From the NCBI GenBank assembly GCA_932521025.1, contig OW051473.1, positions 7,874,001 through 7,938,000 of the forward strand: a stretch of DNA of 64,000 nt, read 5' to 3'. The notes beneath the pieces are model-generated. The model worked only from the letters and a program-made list of their open reading frames with translations. It ran no database searches and had not been told where the DNA came from. Positions within the stretch are counted from its first letter, which is position 1. Every line of letters begins with the position of its first letter. This document shows positions 13,443-22,450 of this stretch, in pieces. The position numbers and the translations under genes are program-made. The DNA comes from Oscheius onirici (taxonomy: Eukaryota > Nematoda > Chromadorea > Rhabditida > Rhabditidae).

Positions 13443-13640
13443 TTGAAATTTTGCAAATATTTCACGGACAATTGCATATTACTTTATTTCATCTTTGTGC
13501 AATCTCGTGGTTCAGTATTGTTCCAAGCAGCCCTGATACGGAAAAGGTATGGGTTGAGCATCACTGAATATGTCTACGAGTACATGAGTGCAAACTACAA
13601 CGCATGTAAAGTAAACATTCACACACTGGTCACTTCGGGT
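13443..13640 (+). other. Conserved short open frame at the end of repeat array A
   Basis: This frame begins MKFCKYF and runs about 65 codons before the repeat ends. The same frame, with only two substitutions (TD to SE near residue 8), is present in reverse in array B (59078 to about 58890). After the shared part the two frames diverge completely. The conservation of protein sequence may simply reflect recent duplication of the repeat. No transposase motif is visible in it. Confidence 0.4.
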
Positions 13641-13979
13641 TTTCGAGCCGCCCAGTGCTCAGTCAGAAAAATTTCATGGAAATCAGGTCTCGGCTGAGAA
13701 CTTTACTTATCAAAGCCCACAAACAGCCCACAAAACTGCGTTGTCAGAATTTGGAAAATCGCGTGGGGATGTGCGCTTTCCAAATCGAAAACAGCGTTTT
13801 TGCGTTCTAAATTTCATCGTTTCAGCTGGTATGGATCAAAAGTTATGATCCTAGGAATGAACAATTAGGCGCCAACCTGATAGTTCTTATCTCTGTTATT
13901 CAGACACGTTCGATCTGCACTCAATGTTTTACCAACGGTAAAATTCATCATCTTGGTACCTTCCATTTCTTCTGACCAT

Positions 13980-14270
13980 GCGCGTTGCTAAGAAATCCGT
14001 GATCGCTGGGTCGAAGATTCGGAATTAATCGGAAAGGAAGTCATATCTATTGTTTTCCTCGTCGCACAAAGGACATCATTTGGCAATCCCACCGCTAGCG
14101 AATACCAACTTTACGGAGACGTCTTAATCATCGATGAAGGCTTTGAAGACAACTACAAGAACCTTGTTTACAAACTGCTGGTTGGGTACAAATGGGTCCA
14201 GAAACATCATACTGGCGTGCTCCTAGTGAAAGACAGTGACGTACGACTTAACAAATTGGGGACTTTTTGT
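13980..14270 (+). pseudogene. Family-31 glycosyltransferase fragment, copy 1
   Basis: An open stretch without a start codon encodes EIRDRWVED, a VFLVAQ strand, EYQLYGDVLIID and a DSD motif. This is the central part of a beta-1,3-glycosyltransferase (GT31): the IR.W, YGDI..D and D-x-D metal-binding segments. It is a close paralogue of the gene at 14824-15422. One codon is missing before DSD (VKDSD against VKVDSD). Neither the N-terminal membrane anchor nor the C-terminal half is present, so it is a remnant of a tandem duplication. Confidence 0.75.
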
Positions 14271-14823
14271 GTGTATCTAAAAGCAACTCTTGACATAGGA
14301 TAGACAACCCAGATCGCGATCTTTATTGTGCAATATTATTCTGATGATCTTATCGCTCAAATCGGCTTGATTAATGGCGTTTCTTTTTCTTTTTCTCCTC
14401 CTGATCTTTCGCCGTTTCTTGTTCTCCAACTTCTCCCCGTACTCAGGCGAGCTGGGTATTTTTCTTCAGCCCAAAATAATATTGCTCCGTTTTTGTATTG
14501 CCCTGTTTTTACAGAATTCAAAAGACCTTTCTTTTCGCGGCCGCTTTTTACACATATATTTTTTCTTTTTTAATTGTGGTGGTCTTTTTCATAGGAAAAA
14601 ATTCAGATCGATTGAATGAACTGGATTCGAGTTATCGCGATTTTCGGTATTCAGCGGTCCGCACTAAGCCAACGGGGAATCAAACCACCGCATGGAAAAA
14701 AATCGTCAAAATCCCCCAAAATAATATATTTCCAGTCAATTTCAACGGCTGGTCAATTTCAACTGCAACATACATAAACAGCAACAGTATAGAAGACGAA
14801 AAGTTTTTGTTACCTTTTTCAAA

Positions 14824-15422
14824 ATGCTGTCGCTTTCAAGAAGGTTTCGGTATCTACTAATGATTGTGCTTGCCATCTGGGCATGTCTATTTTTGATCAG
14901 ACGACAAGAATTAGCGGATCTGATGGAATTTAAACCAAACCAAACACTTTGGAAGCAGTTGCTTACAATGGATGTGGAAAAGTGAGTAATCTGTCAATTT
15001 GTCTTCTGCATCATAATTCTTTCAGACTCGTCCGAACAGCACTCGCTGTTTTTCCAAATGCAAAAGTTATCGTCTCGGTACTTTGCAGTCCCGCTGATCA
15101 GGTTCGTCGTCAAGAAATCCGTGAATGTTGGGTCAAAAACTCGCTTCTGATCAAAGAGGGTGTGATATCAGTTGTTTTCCTCGTCGCACAAAATTTATCC
15201 CTCGGCAATCCTCTTGCCAAGGAATATCAACTGTATGGAGACATCCTGGTAATCGATGGGGAGGTTGAAAACAGATACAGGAATCTTGTATACAAACTGC
15301 TTGTTGGCTACAGATGGGTTCAACAGTATCATCCTGATGTACATCTAGTGAAAGTGGACAGCGACGTCATGGTCGCCAATGGACGCTTCAACAAGACGGA
15401 GCTCCAGCTCACAGAGCGATAA
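14824..15422 (+). pseudogene. Family-31 glycosyltransferase truncated by a mariner fragment, copy 2
   Basis: Two exons (14824-14981 and 15026-15422) join in frame. Residues about 11-26 form a single type II membrane anchor, as expected for a Golgi glycosyltransferase. The lumenal part carries the GT31 order RRQEIRECW, VFLVAQ, YGDILVID and the metal-binding DSD. Immediately after VMVAN the sequence passes into a mariner transposase reading in another frame, and a stop follows about 13 codons later. The product would be about 184 residues against 300 or more for the family and lacks the C-terminal half of the catalytic domain. The duplicate upstream is broken too, so this locus has probably lost function. 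Confidence 0.75.
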
Positions 15423-15720
15423 TTGTCCAAACGTGACTCTCAACAGTCTCTCTAGTCTTTCGTCTTATTCCACGAGTGGCCCCCTTCTTCCCCTGGTCTC
15501 AATCCGATGGATTTCTCTGTCTGATCCTTTCTGGAATCGAAAGCATCCAAAAAACCCCATCCAAATGTGGATTCCCTGAAGAGAGCACTGCTCAACGAGG
15601 TGGACGGCGTCTATCTACACGCCACGGTCAACTTCGTCCTCGGGCCTCTTCGAGCCTGTGTCGACGCAGATGGCGGCCATTTTGAATTTTGTGATAAACA
15701 TTTCTATATATCGCAAATTG
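15382..15720 (+). mobile_element. C-terminal fragment of a mariner-family transposase
   Basis: Translation with frame changes gives QQDGAPAH (15388 onward), then WPPSSPGLNPMDF (about 15475), then HPNVDSLKRALL (about 15558) and a terminal GGHFE (about 15672). These are the conserved C-terminal blocks of mariner transposases. A stop and at least one frameshift break it, and the N-terminal two thirds are absent. The upstream junction is with the glycosyltransferase copy near 15380. Confidence 0.8.
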
Positions 15721-15827
15721 CCATATCACGTTTTTCCTGCTTAGTTGGAGCTTGTTACCGTGTTACCGTAATTACTGGCCACCCTGTAGACACGCAGCTG
15801 TGCTGCGTTTTTCAATTTACATTAATG

Positions 15828-15895
15828 ACCCAGTGGTAGTGGGCGCGCTTCGCGCGCGAGCGTCGCGGGTTTGATCTCGCCGCAGCACTTTGCCC
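15828..15895 (+). other. tRNA-like sequence (possible tRNA pseudogene or SINE head)
   Basis: The stretch contains a segment resembling a Pol III A box (gacccagtggtagtggg) and, about 30 bases on, a B-box-like gggtttgatctc. The intervening gcgcgcttcgcgcgc is a perfect palindrome. I could not fold a full cloverleaf with a good acceptor stem, so it is not called as a tRNA gene. Confidence 0.3.
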
Positions 15896-16082
15896 AAACC
15901 GAGGCTACAGACAGAGTCACGGAGACGGTAGAACTTTAATAGAATGCATACCCAAAGGCACAGGCAGATATGACAGTACTACCCTATTAACGCTAGACCC
16001 ACGACAAGATAAGAGAGCGGAGAAAGACTGGTTTATTGTCGTTCGGAATCTCTTTTTAAGGGGTAATAACATCCTTCTTCCA

Positions 16083-16560
16083 CTAGAAAAGATCGTCCAC
16101 GATCTTATAGGAGTAATCTTCCTCGTCTGAAAAAGTCGAGGCCTTCTTTCGTTTGTGGTGTGAATGTATGTGTGAGCGTGGTGTCCTCGCCCTTTTTCTT
16201 TCCCTGTTGTCTCTGTCGCTGGGTTCCTTGAACTCCTTGAACTGCATCTCGTCCTTGTGCTGCTTCTCATCCATGAGCTGGGGTTGGTTCTGCTTCTTGT
16301 CTGGAATCGGTGTAACTAATCGGAATAACACAAATAGTGTCAGAGCATAGACCGCGTCGGCAACTTTCTGAGCAATGTCCCGGTAACTGGAAGGATTCAC
16401 TTGATTGGATGGGAGCCATGAGAACGGCGAGGGATCCCACTTATCGGTAACGCTAACAATGAGCTTTCGATACCGGTAAAATATATGTCTAAATGTGTAA
16501 ATGTTCGGGTTTTCTGTAAAACTCCAACTTCTGCTGAGAGTCAGTCTCTCCGGCGATGTT
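16083..16560 (-). CDS. Basic-tailed small membrane protein, N-terminus uncertain
   Basis: The minus-strand frame from about 16555 to the stop at 16083 is open for about 157 codons. It encodes a segment with WDPSPFSWLP, a hydrophobic helix (VYALTLFVLF), then a highly charged tail rich in K, R, E and H ending in KIVDDLF. A poly(A) signal aataaa follows the stop near 16036. No in-frame ATG begins the open part, so one or more upstream exons are needed; candidates between 16560 and 16660 exist but none joins unambiguously. I do not recognise the family. Confidence 0.5.
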
Positions 16561-16872
16561 GTCTACTTTGCTCAAAATATTATCTTGTTCAGTCCTCTCC
16601 TCTCTCTACATTTTGAAACATAAAAATCACCCTTTATTCTATCGGCCATTACGAAATTATTATGCAAAAAACATTATGATTAAAATAGGAACAAATTTTT
16701 TGTAGCAGAACTGAACAGCTGTGAAACAACGGGCCGAATGCTACTAAAGAAACTGACAACAGCAACGTTTTGTGGAAGCTTTGAGAGAAGAATTTGAGAA
16801 CTTAAAGAAACGTTATTCAACAAATACGAAGAGAAACGGTACCAAGGTACGGAGATTATGACAAAAATGAGT

Positions 16873-18323
16873 TCATCTAAAGCGTCGCTTCTTCAGCCAC
16901 TCATTTTCGGAGATGAAGTCATTGGTCGTTTTCATGTAGTCACACAACGGCAGCTCCATCAGGGTCGGGATGAGTTTCGGTAGATCGTAATGAAGTTCCA
17001 TCCAAGGAGAGTTCTTATCGAAGATCTCTATCCAGAACTTTACGAGCTCGGAACGATCAACACTGATCAGCTTCCAAACTTGGGAGTCAAAAATATTTGT
17101 GACTACCAATTGGTGTTCCTCCAGCTGCTTGACAGAAAAAAGGATTTTCTGGCCTATAGAGATACGGATAATCATTGTAAATCTCGTCGAAGCCGGTTGT
17201 GTCGATTAGTTTATGAACATCAAAGTGCTTGAAGAAATCTCCATTTTGAAGTGGAATAGGCATCACATGTTTTCTCAGATTTCCACGATTTCCATAAACG
17301 AATTCCTATAAAGGAAAATAGTGTAGTTACTTGTGTAGAGAGCTGCTATAAACTGCTGAGCAAATCAGTGATCCCATCACGAACAAACTTTAACAACTCA
17401 CTTGGGCATAGTCAGGAAAGCCGTTTTTGTGGCAAACAGCACCGTAATCTCCTTTTTCGACGCTTTGAAAGCAAGTAAAAGTTGAAAACTCCGGCAATGT
17501 TTGCGGCTGAACAATAAGATTGAAGCAGGACTGCAAATAATCACTAACAAACAATTTTGCTTAAACTTACAGAGGGAACTTTGGTCAAAATTTCCGGTGT
17601 GAGATGGGAGACTTTCAGAGTTGTAAATCGGATTTTCTCCGATAGAATCTCCAGAAAAGACTGGGCACTACATGTAACAGAAAGTTCTAGTCTCCTGCAT
17701 GCGAAACTTCTGTCCTTCAAAGCGAGTGGTGCCGAAGAGTGTCGATTTGCCAACGTTGCTCTTGAAACGGATAGCGGATCTCTGAAAATTCGAAGGATGA
17801 GGGCGAAATAGTGTTTGTCGGGATTTAACACTAAAAATAAAAACTTTTCATGTTTGATAGATCGCGAGAGTTTAGATTCTCAAAACGATATCAGTCCAAA
17901 TCATATTCAGTGATGAAAAGTATTTAATCACTTCATCGACAATTTCCGTTTCGAAAACAACCGAAGCAAAAGAAAAAAAAGTAGGCTCGGGCGTTTTCCA
18001 GAGGAGATCCAACCATAACTAACCTTATTTAGCTGTTTTGTGGTGAGGCGACCGCTCTTGTACGGGTGAAGATTAAGTTCGAGTTTCTTGCTGTTTGCTT
18101 CAACAAAATTTTTCACATCTTTTGAACGGGTCATCATTTCTATTGCATCCGATGCTTCTAGCTGTAATAACTCTTTGTGCTTCTCGTAATTAATGGAACT
18201 TACCTTGTTTAAAATCCGATCCATTAGGTATCGAATTCTTGGAAAAGGAAGATGGTCTTCCTCCATCGGCTTTCTATGTTCATCTTCCTGACATCTTCGT
18301 GGTTTCTTTGCAGGTTTAGCCAT
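16873..18323 (-). CDS. Nematode-type F-box protein, possibly damaged near the 3' end
   Basis: Exons 18323-18204, 18161-18020, 17830-17571, 17530-17402 and 17305 to about 17140 join in frame. Residues about 25-60 carry an F-box-like segment: LPFPRIRYLMDRIL, then LEASDAIEM and SKDVKNFV, as in the large nematode F-box families that recruit substrates to SCF ubiquitin ligases. The rest resembles a C-terminal F-box-associated region but has no sharp motif. Past about 17150 the reading frame must change. One frame continues to a stop at 17087, another runs (NIFDSQVWKL...) to 16873, and I found no splice that joins cleanly. The gene may have a frameshift or an intron I could not place. Confidence 0.6.
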
Positions 18324-18661
18324 TGTGGAACTGTGATAAATATCTATAATGTTTGCGGAAAGTATGAAGCGAAGCAGTTGTTATTTCGGAATTTTTGCTT
18401 CAACGAGCATGTTTTGCACAGCAAGTCCGCAGCGTAAAAAAATCACGGACATGAAATCAAATTACGTATACAATTTAGTTTGGATATATGTTGCAAAGAT
18501 AGCTAACCCTTTTTATTGACATCAACTACTTGCTATCTGCTGGTCAATAGCGTAGTTCTAAATGACTGAAACAGATTTTCGACGTTGCTGTTGTTGGTTG
18601 TACCTGATGTTAAGCTGTTAATGGATCAAAGGTTACACATTTCAATGTTTTCTAGGCCATA

Positions 18662-19224
18662 ATGAAAAGAGCGCATGATTGCGTCAGCTTATATAACGTT
18701 CAATGGACGCTTATATGTTCCCTTTGTTGCCCGTTCGGCTTCTTTTCGATGCCCGTTACATTTGTTGATGAACCTAAGGAAACACCAATTCTTCGGGAGG
18801 GTAGAGCCATGTCCGTTATGTCAATTTGTGAAAACACTGCGAAACAATGTAAGTTTTTATTCCATTTAGGAGAAGATGTGTTACAGTACAAGACAGCGGT
18901 TTTACTGAAGCTGTCCGCTGTTCGCTGCCGGTCTACGAAAATCTTGGTCCAGACTACGTTGAGCAGATGCCTTCATCACTACCGCTGTCTTGGACATCTC
19001 TTTCTAAAAGAAGTAGCCTCGTCAGTCTGCTCAGTATCAAACTGTTTCTCTATTCCGACTGGCTCGAAAAACACGGAGTCAAAGCAATATCAGTGATGCT
19101 AGTGATTTTTGTCTGTGTCTGCATTGTGACATTGATCCTAGTATGTAACGAGTACTGCCCTCAGTCTCTTTTCTCGAATTCGACCACATCTCCTAGTGTA
19201 TCCCAACAAAATTTCGTTTTGTAA
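18662..19224 (+). CDS. Single-pass membrane protein of unknown function
   Basis: Two exons (18662-18848 and 18887-19224), separated by a 38-nt intron, give 174 residues. A ttttctag site just upstream of the ATG resembles a spliced-leader acceptor. The N-terminal half includes a cysteine-rich hydrophobic stretch (residues about 16-32). A strong membrane helix (VMLVIFVCVCIVTLILV) lies at about residues 127-145, followed by a short tail rich in serine and threonine. A PVYENLGPDY stretch upstream of the helix is tyrosine-rich. I do not recognise a family. Confidence 0.6.
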
Positions 19225-19719
19225 AAGTTTGAAACATGTGTTTGCTTCGGTATTGTTTAGATTTTAGAGAATTTTAAAGCTAGCCTGTACCTAAGCAGAA
19301 TAGGCACAGACTGAAAACCTGGATAGTCGTTAGTCAGCCTGCACTCAACTCCACCCAGAGAACCGTGAAGTCACATTATTCAGGCAAAAACTTACAGGCT
19401 AGAAAGAAAAGCAAATCGTGTTTGCAAAGAAAGATCTCCTTGGCTCAAGAACATTTTTCCTTCCGAAGTTTCAAAAGGGTTAAAGTCCCCGATGTTCCGA
19501 AATAGCCGCATTGAAACACTAGAGCTAACTAAAAACTAGCTCCTACTTTTCCTTATCTCGGTTCCGGGCATAGCAAATTTTTTCACTAACACAATATCTA
19601 CCTACTAATCCAACTGAGTCCAATCCAACTACTAATCACATATAATTTAACAAGCTGTGCGAGTACTCTCTCAAGAGTTCCCGAGTGGATCTACCATCAC
19701 GTCCGCTGTGGAAGAAGGC

Positions 19720-20440
19720 GATTCCAATCCCAGAACAGAGGGATTCAACGTCACACGTCATGACTCGACATCTACTCACCGTCTGTGAACTCAACTGCCG
19801 TTCTATCGTCGACTACCCGTCTACTAGAGCTAGCAAGAAGCACTTGAAAAGATCTCCTACGACGTGGTTGGACTGTCCGAAACTTGGAAGGTTGGACGAG
19901 GCGAGGAAATACTGAGAAAGTCTGGAAGCAAATTGCTGTTTAGTGGTGGACAATACAACCGGCATGGGGTAGGGTTCATCGTGGCCGCCCACCTCATTGG
20001 CAACATATACCGCTTTACACCAGTGAATGAAAGAAGCTGCTCGTTGGAGCTTCGCGGCACACAATGGTCTCTACTTCTCGTCCAAGGCTATGCGCCTACG
20101 GCTGATCCCGATGACAAGGATTACCTCCGTTTTCTACATACTCTTCAACGAGAATGCAATGTGCCGTTCAACGAGAAAGCTCTTCCTCGGAACTACCAAA
20201 GATCCAGAATCATCCTCGGGGATTTTAATGCAACGGTAGAAAAAAAGCAGTCACTCAACAGAGCCGGGAATCGGATCTTACGGATATGGAACTAGAAATA
20301 GCCAAGGTGGACATCTACTCTCATTCTGTCATCGATATGGTTGGAAAGTTGCTAGTACATTCCGGAAGCAACGAGAAGGTACGTAGAGATCGTGGACGTG
20401 GAGAACCCCTAATGGCATGAAGATGGAGATCCCCTGAATG
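19720..20440 (+). mobile_element. Decayed RTE-type endonuclease domain
   Basis: The frame at 19864-20295 encodes an AP-endonuclease-like domain: VGLSETW at the start, GVGFIV in the middle and the catalytic GDFNA near 20220. The frame then breaks, and WTWRTPNGM can be read in another frame near 20393, which is the usual end of the domain. An upstream frame contains VCELNCRS (about 19790), the expected first block. Two or more frameshifts show it is dead. It is not contiguous with the reverse transcriptase fragment at 6.9-8 kb. Confidence 0.75.
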
Positions 20441-20604
20441 CATGGTCCGGCACTAGAAAGCTTGACGCTGGAACGAGGTCAGAAGCCTCTAGTCTGGAGC
20501 TCTGAGGGCCATTTCAAGATATAAACCAACGTGTCAAATGCACTGAAGCTCCCCCTTTCGCAAGCTCCTAGCATGGTATGGTTCGGGACTAAACATCTTT
20601 GAAA

Positions 20605-20682
20605 GAGCATAAAAAGAGCGTTCTTTGGGAGCATAAAAAGAGCGTTCTCTCAGCATAAAAAGAGCGTTTAAAAAGAGCGAAG
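20605..20682. repeat. Short tandem repeat of gcataaaaagagcgtt
   Basis: Three imperfect copies of a 16-24 base unit (gagcataaaaagagcgttct) follow one another, with a fourth partial copy. A gggactaaacatc motif just before it (20586) also occurs in palindromes at 740-780. Confidence 0.7.
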
Positions 20683-20828
20683 GATGGATATCCTCGGTGT
20701 AATACAGCCCGCCCATCTGCTTCATTATTTCTTCAGCACTTCAGTAGGTCCATTTTCAATGAGTTCACTCGCAAGATTTCTATATTTGGAACAAACCATC
20801 TTGATAAGCTCGACGGGCAGGTTGCGTT

Positions 20829-21550
20829 ATCCCCCGCGCCGTGGCCATTCAGCGCGGGGGGGGATAAAGTATACCATAGGTTTTTCACTTCAAATCGCTC
20901 CGTAAAGAAGGGCAAATGATAAATAAAGTGTAAGTAAGCTATTATTATCCTTTTCCACTGATTATCTAAAGTTTGAGCGCTTACCCAGCTTGTTTAGCGC
21001 CAGTTTGACTTTTTGAGTCATTTTCAGTTTTCGACTACTAGAACTCATTTTCAAGCTTCGCGATGTTCTACAATCTTGTAGAGGAGATCAAAAGCTACAA
21101 CTTTGTAGAATATCACAAAGCTGGATAACCTTTTCATCATGTTGAAAAACCAATTGGGAGATGGTATCGAGATTAACTGCACCAGCTGATACAGGCCAAC
21201 TGGTTTTTCAACATGATGAAAAGGTTATCCAGCTTTGTGATGTTCTACAAAGTTGTAGCTTTTGATCTCCTCTACAAGATTGTAGAACATCGCAAAGCTT
21301 GAAAATGAGTTCTAGTAGTCGAAAAACTGAAAATGACTCGAAAAGTCAAACTGACTCTAATAAAGCTGGGTAAGTACTCAAACCTTAGATAAACAGTGGA
21401 AAAGGATAATAATAGTTTACTTACACTTTATTTATCATTTGCCCTTCTTTACGGAGCGATTTGAAGTGAAAAACCTATGGTATACTTTATCCCCCCCCGC
21501 GCTGAATGGCCACGGGGCGGGGGGAGGGGGGGGGATAAAGTATACCACCC
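20829..21550. mobile_element. Long foldback (inverted-repeat) element
   Basis: Two arms of about 320 bp (about 20840-21155 and 21203-21524) are nearly perfect reverse complements, separated by a loop of about 50 bases. Arm landmarks include aaaggataataatag, gaactcattttcaagctt and ctggataaccttttcatcat. The outer ends carry G/C runs and gataaagtatacc, which is also repeated directly outside the right arm. No protein is encoded. Transcription would give a long hairpin RNA. The structure fits a Foldback-type or long-TIR non-autonomous DNA transposon. Confidence 0.85.
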
Positions 21551-21606
21551 TTTCTTTACTTATTCAGTTTAATAGTTATTGACATGACTTTTTCTTGCGA
21601 TAACCA

Positions 21607-21652
21607 GAGTTATGTTTTAGGTCCCGAGTTTTTGCGGGACCTTAAACATAAC
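21607..21652. repeat. Small hairpin
   Basis: The arms agttatgttttaggtcccg and cgggaccttaaacataact are reverse complementary except for one position and enclose a loop of about seven bases. No run of T follows that would make it a typical Pol III terminator. It lies between the foldback element and the Smad gene. Confidence 0.6.
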
Positions 21653-22450
21653 TCCTCTCCACGCAGCTCTTACCAATTGTTACGCCAAGCATTTCAGATG
21701 TTTATATGACCTCTTCATTTCTTTGGTTAGGAGAAAATAGAGAGAAAACAGAATTTGGTGAGTTACAACGCAAAAGCAATGATAATGTCCTCTAGGTATA
21801 GAAGCAACTAGGCTGCATTCACTGACCACTCAGCGTCTGTTCCAAGCTCCAGAAGCCGTTAGAGTAACATGGCTGTGCCAGTGCAATAATTGTTTCGACC
21901 ACGAAGAACTCCGACCTCAATAAAGAAGACTACTTGCTGTGTGAATACGAATCGTTTTTGTGTAACAATCGTCTTTGATAGAACTGAACACTCTTTTATC
22001 CGTTGGTATACAATTTGCTTCGTATTTTGCTGTTTCTTCAAAAAATTATGTTTTTGAACATTCTTAGCAAAAACACATTAGTTGTTCGAATATCAATAAA
22101 CACCCTGAGTTCGACCCTTGAGTCTGTGCAGTTGTTAGGTATAATGGGGGCGAGGATGCATCAGACGACGAGAGTGGGACGGGGGGAGAGATGGTTTGCT
22201 ATCGATTCGCTGTTCCAATAACAACATATTAACTTAACCTAAAAACAACCTGCTTGCTTCTCTGAATCTTTTAACATCTTTTATTATTCAGTTTGATTTT
22301 TTTGAAACTTCTGTACCAATTTGCGAAAATTCAATGTGGAATTTCCTCTTTCCAAAACTTTGTTTTAATCAAGTGCTCTATTTCATGAGACTTTCTCACA
22401 CTTTTCTTTGCATTTTTGTCGAGAATACAAGAATTTGATTAAGAGAATCG

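Larger units (their letters stand above)
10600..13640 (+). repeat. Degenerate tandem repeat array A
   Basis: The block consists of diverged units of roughly 300 bp. Each contains the landmarks aaagttagac...aaactt, then ttctaactt...agaaatg, then gttaactgaaattttt, then cgagataaact. The unit recurs about nine times with indels. The distal end (about 12.5-13.63 kb) matches array B (58.9-61 kb) in reverse complement, including the short open frame at 13443. Identity stops abruptly at about 13626 after acattcacaca. It carries inserted MITE and Helitron-like fragments (11089-11305 and from 11358). It may be part of a large non-autonomous transposon or satellite-like arm repeat. Confidence 0.75.

Noticed and set aside
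18849..18869. A 21-nt intron in the gene at 18662
   Set aside because: It leaves a stop in every phase; extending to the ttacag acceptor at 18886 gives a 38-nt intron that keeps the frame.
6870..20440. One intact RTE element spanning the endonuclease and reverse transcriptase fragments
   Set aside because: The endonuclease fragment lies 12 kb downstream of the reverse transcriptase on the same strand, the wrong order, with genes between; they are separate dead copies.
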